Below, piece by piece: positions 13,701 to 25,977 of a DNA stretch of 64,000 nucleotides. The notes beneath the pieces are model-generated. The model did no database searches, was not told the DNA's origin, and worked only from the letters and a program-made list of their open reading frames with translations. The position numbers and the translations under genes were made by a program. The DNA is taken from NCBI GenBank assembly GCA_028564675.1, contig JAOVVO010000183.1, positions 59,064 through 123,063 of the forward strand, given 5' to 3'. Numbering within the stretch: the first letter of the stretch is position 1; each line of letters starts with the position of its first letter. The DNA comes from Onchocerca lupi. Taxonomy: Eukaryota; Nematoda; Chromadorea; Rhabditida; Onchocercidae.

Positions 13701-15445
13701 AATGTTGCAGCATTTCGAACGGTGCAAGAGCTAAGAGCTAAGGTTATGCCATTTTGAGATGGAATTGCTGTCAGAATCAATCTAATTAGGAACGTTTTAC
13801 CAGTTCCTCCTGGCGCATCTAAAAAGGAGATTTCTCTGACCTCTCATTGATAGTTTGCATTATTTGATCGTAAATGCCTTTTTGCTCAAACGTTAGCTTA
13901 GGAATATTTAATTGCACGTATGACAAGAGGTCAGTTGTGTTGTGTTGTGATTTTGTTCGCGATGCAATTCTATATCGAGCGAAGCAGCAGAAGATCGATT
14001 CGATGATGGCATTCCCAATTGATTGCGAACTTTGTTCGCGATTTATAAGCAAGAGTTATCAATAGATAGACAAAAATAAACAAATAAAAGTATAATATGA
14101 ATAAAATTTAAAAAAGAAAGAATTAGTGTCAAGTGTATTAAATTGTAAGTCCCCAATATTTTTGATGGATTTGAATATTCAATGTATGGTAAAATGAAGA
14201 AAGTTATGAAGTTTGTCAATATAAGAAAAGCGCCTATTCGAATGCAAGGTTGTTTCAAAATTTGAAAAGAATTAATGGAGAATTTGCGGAGATCATTGAA
14301 AAGTAACAGGTAGCATTTACATTTTTATTTATATGCACTGGTTGCTTCGAGTGTTCGGCATGCTTTCGTAGCCATGCTTTCGCATGATCGGCTCCTGGTG
14401 GATGCAGAAAGTAAAGCGTGGTCAATAAATTCTGCATGTTCACTTACTTTTACCTACCACAGGTGTGAGAGGTAAAAAGAAAGTAGATATATCTAACAGA
14501 AACATGCTCCTATTCGAATGCAACGTTGTTTCAAATTTTGAAAGCAATCGGTTAAGAACTTGCAAAGTTATGTGTGGAATAACAATAACAAAAATTTACA
14601 CCTTTATTTATATAGATTATCAAATTCTCTATTAAAATCTAAATTTAAATTATCATATAACACACTTTCTTTTAAAAATATTTTTGTTACTTGCTGGCAT
14701 CATCAAATGATATTACTACAGAACGATGCACAGCTAAAAATTCTGAACGAAGAAGTCATGTCACTTCGTGAGCGACATCAGAAAATTACAGCGCAATTGT
14801 CCAATGAACCAGGTATTTTTCTTATGTATCATTTGCAAGCTATAATTTCCTTCTTAAAAAATTAGAATTTTATGACATTTGGCAAACTTTTGACTGTCTT
14901 AATTGCTGCTAATTAGTTGAGGAATTAGCGAAAGTAAAAATATTCTTTTCTAATAGATGCTAAAACAATAATACGATTGGAGGACGAAATTAGAAAGATT
15001 GGATCACAGGTGAATATGTGGATACGGGAATTGACTGAAATTAGTGAAGCACGAACTAAACTTGAGGTATTTACTGATATTTCCTATTTAGTAGACAAAA
15101 GCAATAATTCCTCAAAAAATTTAAAATCGTAGTCACGAGATATTCATTTCCAGTTTTTTCTTTATCATTTCGATCATAGACAAAGTTGAATTTCATTTCT
15201 ATGCTATCCTTATTATTTACCTATTTTTTCTCACAATTAAGTTGAAATTTGCTGTACTTCCTCGGTTATAGGTACAATTTATATGTTTACGATCCGATAT
15301 ACGCTTGAATACGGTAAATATTGAAATGGCAAATATGGATATCGATCGAATTGAGTTAAACTATCGTCAAATGTGGAATGATTTCTTGTATAACAATAAT
15401 AGCAATAATAGTGAACGTGGTAGTAATGATAACAACAGTAATTAA
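10765..15445 (+). CDS. Unrecognised 177-residue coiled-coil-like protein
   Basis: Five exons are inferred: 10765-10821, 11331-11432, 14722-14812, 14957-15066 and 15272-15445, all with consistent phase and good splice sites (TTTCAG at 11330, ACAG at 14721). The 177-residue product starts MHQITFNPMLSFASK and then has long helical, charged stretches (LKILNEEVMSLRERHQKI; IIRLEDEIRKIGSQVNMW), typical of a coiled coil. It ends in an Asn/Ser-rich tail with NNNSNNSERGSNDNNSN. No signal peptide or transmembrane helix is seen and I do not recognise the family. Intron 2 is about 3.3 kb because a Helitron-like element sits in it. The ATG lies four bases after an AG (AAATTAG), consistent with trans-splicing, but an upstream first exon cannot be excluded. 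Confidence 0.6.
11611..14616 (-). mobile_element. Helitron-like relic B, inside an intron
   Basis: This is the best preserved copy of the family and is colinear with relic A. The left edge carries two GC-rich hairpins in tandem: GGCCAAGCTCCGCGTGGCC followed by CTAGT, then GGCTGGCCACGC...GGCTCCAGCC followed by AATCTATAG. The right edge ends in the complement of TCTATATAAATAAAGG at 14616. A second right terminus plus hairpin lies inside it near 14290-14400, which suggests one element landed in or beside another. The ends resemble each other in inverted orientation over roughly 150 bases, for example GTTGCATTCGAA near 11847 and its complement near 14515. It encodes a broken helicase on the minus strand. 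Confidence 0.75.
12560..14010 (-). pseudogene. PIF1-type (Helitron) helicase, broken by frameshifts
   Basis: The reverse strand shows the helicase motifs in order but in shifting frames. LNIPKLTFEQKGIYDQIMQ (about 13920-13860) comes first, followed by the Walker A block DAPGGTGKTFLIRLILTAIP (about 13820-13760). Next is the Walker B block KLIVWDECTMAHK (about 13590-13550), and then LKIGVPIIMLRNINQPKLCN (about 12905-12845). The C-terminal FQFKRLRFPIRLAFAF follows, with CFAHGQLGVACSRVGKPG near 12600. This order is diagnostic of Helitron-encoded PIF1 helicases. Stops between blocks show it is dead. No HUH replication initiator was seen. Confidence 0.85.
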
Positions 15446-16444
15446 TTTGTCTCCTTACAATAGCTGCCATTATTCCAAATTATCTCAATACGATAAATTG
15501 CTGAAAATGATCAGATTAATGATAATGATATTATTGGATTCAACAGCTATTATTATTTATAATATAGAGTTTTTACTGATTTTCATCTTTTCCAAAAAAG
15601 TTTATATTGATATCATATGCTGACATTTTTGCAGTCATATAAGGTATGCTAATTGGCTAGAATAAAATATGTTTATGTATGTTAATAAAGTTTATTTGCA
15701 GCTTATATTTGTCTCTTGTTCCATTCAATTCAAAATTTATTTTGATCTTTAAAATTTTTTCAATTTCTTCTACCAGTTAATGATTTCTAATTTTCCAATA
15801 AATCTTTCCCTAATATAATTCAATTGCACATTTATCATAGTATGGCAATAGAATCAATTTTAGAAGTTATTTTGAACGTTACAGTCGAAGATTTTTCATG
15901 GTCGTTTCAACTAACTGATAAAGTTTCCTAAATATGATCAATTAGCAGAATTATTTTGTAAATTTCTTTTGATTGACCACATTTATTGTACCTTTAATAA
16001 TAGATTCATCCTATTTCTTTATATGAATAAAATTCGCTTTTATCCAACATCATTGATAAAAAGCTTTTCGACTATCATATAAATCATTTCTTTTAGAATG
16101 TTCTGACAGCTAGAATTCATGCATCAATGATTATTTGCTAAATATAAATTTTTTCAAACTTTTGAAACTGTCATATGAAAAAGGAAATTGTTATAATTAT
16201 TCGAAGTTATGATTGCTTTATTATTAGTAATTTTTTTCTTTTTTTGTCATCTTAATTTCTAAATAGTGCGAGATTTACGAAAAATTATATAAATCAATTA
16301 TTCATAAATATGAATGAAACAAAAAAAAAAGAATGTAAGTAGATTCAATAATAATTTTCTGAATTTATTTGTCAGTTTATTTTTTTGAAAGAAAAAAAAT
16401 AACAATATTTATGCTGAGAAATATTAATTAATATTAATTAAATA
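15446..16444. other. Gene-free gap between convergent genes
   Basis: AT-rich sequence holding the 3' flanks of two convergent genes. Nothing else could be supported. Confidence 0.6.
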
Positions 16445-19400
16445 TCAATTAATTCTTCTGCAAACATTTCGAATAGCAACAAAACCAACAGGACATTTAC
16501 ACATTTGATTTGAACATATCGAATAACCCATACATTGAATAGTATAAATACAAAACTGTCCGATTTCTATCAAAGGATAGCAAACATTATTGACAATATA
16601 TACGGTAGATGCGGGACACTGTAACGACGAAGCTAGACATTTTGAACCGGTAAATAAAGTACCATTAATACATTGACATGTCCGGCTATTAGGATTGTTC
16701 GAATTTGTTCCCAGTATACAACTTGCTGATTCTAAAACTTTTTTTCTTTTTAATTAATCCATCATTCAACAATTTATACCTAAATTAGTATTTTTAACAT
16801 TGAAAAAAGTATGATACTGTAAATGTTTCAAAAATCAAAATTAGTAAATATGATAACAAATATCGTTTGTAAGAATATCAGAAACAAGAAGAAAATGTGC
16901 AATTTAAACTTAGCATCATCGATGAAATAATAGAAATTTATCTCATTAAATTATTTAAAAAAAAGAAAAAAATTCTTATTAGGTAATGATGTATTCACTG
17001 AGAAAGAGAAAGATAATAAAATCGCAAGTTTTGTGATGCATGGAAAAAATGATCTTATCCAAACAAAATCTTTTCATTTCGTCAAAAACTAAATTTTTTG
17101 CGTAAATATTGAACTATTGATCTAATTGATTGATCCAAAAATCGAGTGCAAATATGTCATAGGCATTTCTATGAATGGACGAATATTTATGTCAAAAATT
17201 CAATCCATAAATACTTTTGCAATTCGAAATTTTCGGGAATATGAAATTTTTCATTATTTAACTTTTAATGGAAAAAATGAACTTAATTTAAATTTAAAAA
17301 AAAAAAATTCCAAAACAAACCGGTGCATTGAGAATCATGTTGGCAAATCATTCCAACGGAAACAGTATCAAAACATGAGTCATTGATGGCAACCTGATAT
17401 GGTTGACAATTTGGACTGATGGTACAGGTACCATTAGAGTTAATAGTACCTGATGGACAGGTACATCTACCTCTTTGACAAGTTGCATTCCCTTGACATT
17501 GTTTTGTGTGATAGCAAGGCTCATCAATTTTTACCTGCATATTATTCAATTAATGTGTTGCTAATTAAAGTTACCAATCAATTAGTTAATTAACATAATT
17601 GAGTGAATCTTTGCAATTTTTCAATCTATTAAGATAACTTCAATTATGACTTAAATGACCATACTAAATAACAGCAAACAAGTTTATAATAAGAAGTTTT
17701 GGAGAATATAAAAAAAATTTCTAGCATATTCAATTTTATACTCAAAATACAAGAATTATTGATTTTTTCAGTTGTGATCACTTCATTTGATATATAGGAT
17801 GAGCATAAGGAAAAGATTCATTGATTCAACACTGATTTTACTAATAAAAATTTATGGTTGTTTGAAAAATAATTTAAAAATAAAAATTTAAAAATTTTTG
17901 AATTTTCATAAAATTATAAAATTCAGATATAACATACTATCTTCAAACATATTCCATCGATCATAATTTCATTACTGTTGCATTGTTCATTAACGCATAG
18001 TCCATTTCGAATTACGGTATCATTAGGACATTTGCATATGTTGTCGATGCATGTGGAATAACCTTGACATTGTTGGCTAAATCGACATTCTTGGCCAATA
18101 TATGCTATATCCAGGCAGCTTTCAAAAATATAAATTTGTCCCGTAGGACATGGTCCAGATGGTAAACAAATGTTATTTTGAGGTACGGTATTCGGTGGAC
18201 ATATACAGATGCCATTTTGACAAGTGGAAATTGATGCACATTGTTCAGTAAATTGGCAATATTGTCCAATATTGCTCCGTTGATAACACTGTCCATCTAT
18301 TCGAATTTGATTTTCGTCACAACGTTGTTCTTTCCGACAATGACCATTTTGGACAACAGTATCCTTTGGACAGGTACAGTAATTGTTGTAACAGATGGAA
18401 TCACCTAAGCAAACAGCTGTATCAATGCAATATTCGCCAATTTTAGCAAACCCATAACAAAGACCATTTATCAAAATCTGAAATTGAAAATAAAATTGTT
18501 TACATTTTTTTTTCTCAAATAAATAATTATATAAATTTCGATTATTTCTAGTTTCGATTTCTATTTCGACTATATTATTAGCATTCTTTAGTGAAATTGG
18601 AATGGAAAGAAAAAAGTAAGATTTTAATATTTTGTCATACAAACATACCTAAGTGAAGTAATTAGCAGAATGAATTAATTAGCATGTATTACATTGTAAT
18701 TCAATATGACTTGATTCATACCTGATTACTACTGCATTGCCTTGAAGGTCTCACATCTTGAATACAGTATTTCTGAACTTCAATATATCCACTTTGGCAT
18801 ACGCACTTACCTAAATATGAAAATTAACATAGCAAAATTAAATTCTATCAAAAGATATGCGGCAAAATTGCATGAAACTAATGTATGCTAACATTTAGAC
18901 AATTAATAGAAATAAATAAAAAGATGGGAGATTGTTAATTTGGTAGGATTAATTACTATTTCTTCAATAGTAACTACTGACAATGCATGTAACTTTAATA
19001 AATTACACATACCAATTCATAAATGATGTAACACTTATGTGTTCAATCGGATAAATCCCTTCTGCTTATATATATTTATTTTTTTTTAAAAGATGGGAAG
19101 AAAAGAAATAAAATTTATAAGTGAAATTTAATTCAGTCGAATTATTCAAAGTTTTTTTCAATGTATTTACGATTTTTCTTAAAATTTACCTTCAACGCAT
19201 GTTGAAGAAGAAATACATTGCAAATCATCAACACAATTTTCGCCTGGCATTGCTAAATTTAAGCATTTCCCGTTCACGTAAATTTGATAGGTATCACATT
19301 TTTCGGTTCCATTACGTCGAATACAATACCTCGAAAATAATTTGAGAAAGTGGAATTAAGAAAAAAATTAAAAATCCTCTTTAAAGTAGAAATATATCTT

Positions 19401-22400
19401 CAAAATGATAACGAAATTTAATTCGGATATTCAGAAATTTCACAAACCCTGAAAGAAGAACAGTACCATACGAGCATCTACAGTATCCATTCAAGCAACT
19501 TGATTTATCTAAGCACTGCTCATCAGCAAAGCATGTGGTACCAGGAATTCGTCTTTTTACGCATTGTCCGTTGACCTGAAACAAAAAAAGGAAGTACTCA
19601 CCATCAATCAGATGAATCTAGGAAATTATATTTTATCAATATATATGAGATAAACATGATCTTTATTTAAATGGATTACTGTTGCCTACCGTAATCATGC
19701 AATGTATTATATGGTTATGATTAAACACAAGTCATTTAATTGTGAATTTTATGTGCAATGTATCGTATTTTTCTGTTATGGAAAAAGCGATGGTTACATA
19801 ATATTGAGAAACAAAAAAAAGTCAATATATTAATTAGAAATAGTGAAATATATGAGAATTCGGTAATAAATTTAGCTCGTTTGGAACAAAGTATTTTTTT
19901 TAAATGTTTTTATTGTGATAATTTTAATTAGTTTATTATGTTTCTATTACAATATGAACTTATTTTTTACCACTAAACTAATAAGTTTACTATTTCTATC
20001 AAAGCAAATTGAGGATATCGAAATTCTCATCCAATTTTACTTAATTTCAAATATCATTGAATGATCAAAAGAAATACATGGTTTCATTCTGTCACATTCA
20101 TTTTTTAAAATTTGTCTTTTTAATAATTCATCTTTTCAATTTCTTTCGAAAGTAATAAACGTGAAAGTTGGTAATAAAATAGATTTAAATGTTAACCAAC
20201 CATAACTTCGATATCTTTGCAATAACTGATCTCATAAGATTGACATCGTCCGTTTATTACCTATTCAAATATCAATAATATTTTTTTTTTACATTATTGA
20301 AATTATTAAAATTATGGCAAGATTAAATTTTAATAGATGGAATAAATTTTTTAATTACCTAAAATGATAATTTCCAAAATATTCCAATATTCTTTCATAG
20401 CAATAAATTAGACTAAAGTTATTTATTGCATAAGAAAAACAACTGATAACTTAATTAAAAATAATCGAAAACTGATAATTGATAACTTAAATTATTTTCA
20501 TAGTATTAAAAAAACTTACTGTCATTCCTGATCGACAATCACATCGTGCCGCATAATTACAGGTGGCATTGGTGGGACATTGTTGACTTATCAAACATGA
20601 TTCATTGAGAGAAACTCGTTTGAAACAACGATTATTCAAAAATACCTATTAATTTGAAATTTTATTCCAGAAAAATTAAATAAAAATCTTTTTTTTTTGT
20701 CTCAATATTATAAAGTTTATCCATTCGAATATTTGCTCATAATTATATTTTATCCGTTAAAATATTGACTTATGTTGAAATTATTATTTTTAAAATTTAC
20801 ATATTTTAATTTGAATAAAAACATTTTTATTAACAAAAAAAAAAAAAAAAAATGCTAATTACTTCATCTTGATTGCATAATACAGAACCGATACAATATC
20901 CATCGATATTTTTAGTACCTTCGGAGCAATTACAGTAACCATCCGTGCAAATGGATCCACCAAGGCATTGCGAATCATAAATACAATGATCGCCTGGTTT
21001 TGCGATTTGTACGCAAATATTATTAGCATATACCTTGAATTGCTAATGTTTTCATTTATTTTATATAGTTTGTAAAATTAATCAAATTTTTAAAAAATTT
21101 TGAGCAATATAATTTGGAAATATATAATTTATTTACATTTATTCATCATAGTAAAGTAATTCGATATATTAAATTTTATCTTAGATTATTCATGATGAAT
21201 AAATGAAAATGAATTTTTCAGTTAAATTTAATTATTATTATTTTTTTCTCTCTCTTTCTCTATTCAAAAATTTAAGAGATGATTCGATTTGGAGAGTTTA
21301 TTATACTTCATAAGATATTTCATTCTTGAATTATTTTAAAATGACTAGCACATCACATCGTTGATATTTCAATTAATCGCCTATCATATTGATTTACTGC
21401 TTACTTGGATTATCGATTGACATTTAAATTTATCTTTCTTTTTTTTTGGAAATTACCAGGTAAACTGATTTATAGAAAACATTACAAACCATAGAAATGG
21501 AATCACATGGATCAGTGTAAGATAGTTTCCGACAATATCCACCAATATTATTCATTCCTTCTAAACAAATACAAGCATTTGTCGCAGAACATTGCGATCC
21601 GTCCAAACATTGCGATGAATCTTCGCATTGCTCACCGGGAATTACTCGAGGCAAACATGTTCCATTAATTAATACTGTATCTTCTGAACAATTCTTTTGT
21701 ACACATCTACAAATTTTATAAAATCATGAAGAAAAAATTCAATAAGATGAAAGTAAAAAAAAATTATAAAATATGCGAAAAAATCATAAAAATTGTAAAA
21801 TGTAAAAACAAACTGGTAAAATATAAAATTAAAATTGTAATACTGTATAAATATTAATACAAGAATTGTATAATATAAATCTTGTTGAATTTTGGCGATT
21901 AATTTTAATGATTATCAAAAAATTTTTGGTAATACAAATCATTTTGATATGTCGAAGAAAGAAAATTACTACATTTACTTCTTCTTTAAATTACAGCAAT
22001 AATTAATAAATCTTATGCAAGATAATGCTTAGCATAATAATATATTGTAATATTAATTGAAAAGCTTATTTTCTCATATTTTAAATTAATTATATTAAGT
22101 TGTAATTGCTTAGTATTACGAAAGAAAATTGCTAGAAACTTTCATTGTTTAACTATTACTGTTTATTATTATTATTGTTGTTATTATTATTTTTATTACT
22201 ATTATTATTTATTATTATTACTATTATTATTATCAAGTTATTATTCTTGGAATTAAAACTACACAAAATCGTTTTTTTGCAATCAAACATATGATACTGT
22301 CAAGATTTTTCAAACATAAAGTAACCTTATCCTTTTAATGCTATTATTCTTTCTTTTTTTTTTTTTGCCCAACTTCGAAGTAATCCAATATTTTCCGCTT

Positions 22401-24927
22401 GTTTTGAAACATTCATGAAATATATTCCAATTTTAAAATTTAAAAAGAAGAAATAACAAACATTTGTTCATTCTGAACAGTTCCTGGTGGACATAAACAA
22501 CGTTGATTCAAGCAATCAGCGCCATCAGTACATTGTGCATCCACCTGACATATTCCGCCAATTTCAACAGTCTTCAAACATTGTCCGTTAACAAGAACTT
22601 CATGTTTCTTGCATTGAGGAACAAGACTTGAATCCCTTTTTTCGCATAATCCATTCACGTTAATCATTTCTGTAGAAAAAATTAATTCAGAAATAAAATT
22701 TAAGCCTCAATTACTTTCCACAATATTTTAATTTTTGAATCAAATTTGAAATTTTTACGTTAAATTAATTATTTATTCGGAAAAAAAAGCTGATACATTT
22801 GCAATATTTTCCGAAGATTTAAACAGAATATATGCAAGAATTCAATTTATTACTGTAATTTACCGATTCGTCTAGATTTCGGTAAAATGAATGACTGTAG
22901 GCTGAATGCGAATTAAATTTGCATTTTTTCGAAAAATCTTCTCATATATTAAATTAAGAGTGATATGGTCTCTTTGATGATGTGCATGATACGGTAACTT
23001 TGACCGTATTACGCATATCATGTAAATTAACAATGATACAGTAACTCTGATGATATGTAAGAATATCTTTTTAACTTCATCTTCTAATCAAATCTCAACA
23101 GTACTTAATATATCTTAATGGTAGTTTCTCAAGACTAAGTTTTACCTTTTTTGGGCATTGTATTGACAATTTCAGATGTTTGATTTATCAGCATACCTTA
23201 ACACTACAAAGTTCTTATCATTTCTACAGCATTATAAGGTGTCAGAATCAGATTTCATGAGAAACATCTACTGATAATTAAAGGAAAAGGGATACGTTGA
23301 TTCATGAAACAAATTTAATTGCTAAGATTTGAATTTAAATCTAAAATTCATTTCACCATAACAAATATTTATAGCTTGGAATTTATTTCACCTTACAAGA
23401 TGACGATTATTCATTTTTAAATTTGTTTAAGATGTTTCTTGTTAAATTTGATCGTTATCTAAATTAAAAAAAATGCGATAACAACCGGACCATGAAGACA
23501 GGTGCAATAATTATTTACACAAAATGATTCGCCATAGCATTGTTCACTGATAAGGCATTTATCACCGATCGCTGACAGATAATAGCATTGTCCATTGTGA
23601 TAAACCTTAATTTTAACTTTGATAAACAAAACCGAATTTTATGGGATAACCTCTACAGGATAAGGTTATCGGATATTCCGTTTCTAGAAGAAGATATAGC
23701 AAAATAATTGTCGAAACTTCTACTATTGATAGTATCAGTAAAAAAAATCAGAGTAAAAATTTTTTTTTTTTTTACTCTTTTTGGAAAAATCAAGTCATGA
23801 TTTTCTGAAAAAACTAAAATCGTAGTTTTATTAGTTTTTTTTTCTTTTTTTTTTTTTTTTTTTTTACTGGGAAATCAAGCTAATAATTTCGACATGCTGA
23901 GTAAATAGAATGATATTATCCGACGATTTGATGATCTCTATTGATTTTAAGTCGCAATCCAAATTTACATCGTTTTCATGATCTCATTCATTTCGTGATT
24001 CTTTTCTATACTTTAAACAATATTTGTCATAATATATATCTATTTTTGTAAAAAGTTAGCAAAAATTAGAACTCGAAATCTAAATAGAAATTTCTGAAAA
24101 AAATTTTTAAATTTTAGATAGGAAAAGGATAAGAAAAATCGATACGAATTTCAAATTTATGTTAAATGTTGACATCATATTTATGCTGAAATATTAATAA
24201 ATCAAATTCAATTTCTAGCATCACAATGCTGAGTATTTAAATCTAATGTTAAAAATGCAAAATTTCGAGAGAAATAAGAATTGAATTATTAACAATTATT
24301 TAAATGTATTCTTAAGCTAATTCTATCTATATCATGATTTTTATAGGAATGTAAAATTCAATTACACCAATATAGATGTAAAATATCATAATAATTGTTG
24401 CAGTATCATGATAACGATGTGCAGTATCATGATAATAATGTGCAATATCATAATAGTAGTTTATAATATCATGATAATGACGTACAATACTTGATAATAT
24501 AGGGAATATTATGATAAAAGTATGCAATATTATGCTCATCCAAATCTCTATTTTCCTTATCACTTATTATTCGTTGTACATTTCTCAACTGATTTCTCCA
24601 GTAAATAGAATAACAGTTGTTGATTAAATTTTAATGACAAAACTTATTCGTAATGTGTTTAAAAAACTCCTTTTCTCTAATTTTTTGAATAATTATCTAA
24701 GAAATATCACTTTTCATTTCATTTCAATCGATATTAGACGAATTAATTTGTCATTTAATGCCAAATGAATTTCAACGAGAAATGCACCTCTTGCCCATTT
24801 TGGCAATAAAAATCTTGAATACATCTACCGTTCATCAAAACTTGCCCATTGAAGCAAAGACATTTTCCCCAAATGCAATATTGCCCATCTGGGCATTGCC
24901 TCCAATTTCGACATAAATTACCAATGC
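16445..24927 (-). CDS. Large cysteine-rich protein of tandem EB modules, probably secreted
   Basis: Thirteen exons chain with matching phases: 24927-24788, 23605-23491, 22669-22462, 21706-21490, 21033-20863, 20645-20520, 20260-20201, 19575-19448, 19329-19190, 18810-18722, 18477-17938, 17534-17321 and 16731-16445 (stop TGA). They give about 810 residues made almost entirely of repeats in the pattern INGxCxxxxxxGxxCxxxxQCxxxxxCxxxxCxCPxGT, the EB module (Pfam EB) common in nematode extracellular proteins. The clearest run lies in the exon 18477-17938 (CQFTEQCASISTCQNGICIC). Many exons begin with VNG or ING, so introns fall at module borders, consistent with growth by exon duplication. The N terminus is not settled: a short hydrophobic reading frame at 25090-25029 could be the signal peptide, but its phase does not fit the first module exon. 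No membrane anchor is visible at the C terminus. Binding partners are unknown. Confidence 0.85.
22163..22234. repeat. (TTA)n microsatellite
   Basis: An imperfect trinucleotide repeat of TTA/ATT with TTG and ACT interruptions, inside an intron of the EB-module gene. Confidence 0.85.
24380..24534. repeat. 21-bp degenerate tandem repeat, about 7.5 units
   Basis: Units of 20-21 bases follow GCAGTATCATGATAACGATGT with drift (units begin near 24380, 24400, 24421, 24442, 24463, 24484, 24504 and 24524). Most carry the palindromic core ATCATGAT. The array lies in the first recognised intron of the EB-module gene. Confidence 0.8.
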
Positions 24928-25028
24928 CTAGAAATTGATTAGTTAAATGTTCATTTTTCCTTATGAATTTCCTTTTGCAATATTTTTGAGATATTCTTAA
25001 TTTATTTGGAGAAAATTCCCAAATTCAC

Positions 25029-25090
25029 AGCACAAATGAAATTATTTGCAACATAATTGTTAAAATTACAAGTAAGCATGCGTAATACAT
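25029..25090 (-). other. Possible signal-peptide exon of the EB-module gene
   Basis: The reverse strand from ATG at 25090 reads MYYACLLVILTIMLQIISFV, a strong hydrophobic leader, followed by a GTGAAT donor. Position and direction suit a first exon of the cysteine-rich gene downstream. However, the donor leaves two bases and the next exon also supplies two, so the join is out of phase. Either another short exon lies between or the resemblance is accidental. Confidence 0.3.
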
Positions 25091-25977
25091 CGTAATACAT
25101 TCAGCATCTGCCTCACATATCACTAATGATTAAGCTCATTAATCAAAAATTCCCTCACACTTCAATGATGTCCAACTTTAATCCACTGAATCATGTATTT
25201 TTGAGAAATAAATAGACAAAAACTATCGCTTCTGGACAATCTTTTTATTTAAGTCAAATGTTGAACAGCTTTTACTACATTAATCTTCTAGAAATTGAAT
25301 GGATAAAATATGGAAAATAATTCTCCCATTCTAAACTAATGAAATTTCTCGTTTTTTGCAAAAAATCTGAACGAACCATTGCACTCCTGGATGTATAATA
25401 ACAGAGCCGTGACAAATGCCGTATAATACATGACTGTATTGAATCAAAATGACTTTTTAAAACCACACTCGACTGTTTTGCTAGCTTTTGCTCTACTTCA
25501 GTGGTTATTATATCATATCCCATGACAAATCAGGGTTGTCGACTAGAGTACTGCATCACACTTAGGTCATAACTATGCATTTGAAAAAAAAATATTTGCA
25601 CAGCTTCGACTGTTTATCGCAATGAAGATAATACATTACAAGGCCCCATGATGCCAAATATCAATTATATTAATAAGAGTATAATAAATCTCCCCCATAT
25701 ATCAATGCCCTATTTCTGAATTCTTCTCTCTTTTTCCCATTTCTCTCGTTAAGCCATACAAACTGTTCCATTTATCACCTACCAATGACAAAATAATTAT
25801 GCTTAACTAAAATGATCAACCTTTCCAACCAAATTTATTGGATTTTTATTGCATATAAAAAATCATCACTATCATGCATCAACTTTATCAATCATAGTAA
25901 CAACCAATTATATAGGAATAAAATGATGTCCATACAAACTGTAAAACTTTGAAAAAGACAACTCTTTGTGAAAACTT

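Noticed and set aside
25275..25523. 82-codon reverse frame upstream of the EB-module gene
   Set aside because: Residue make-up vaguely recalls transposase fragments, but no catalytic motif or terminal repeat could be pointed to.
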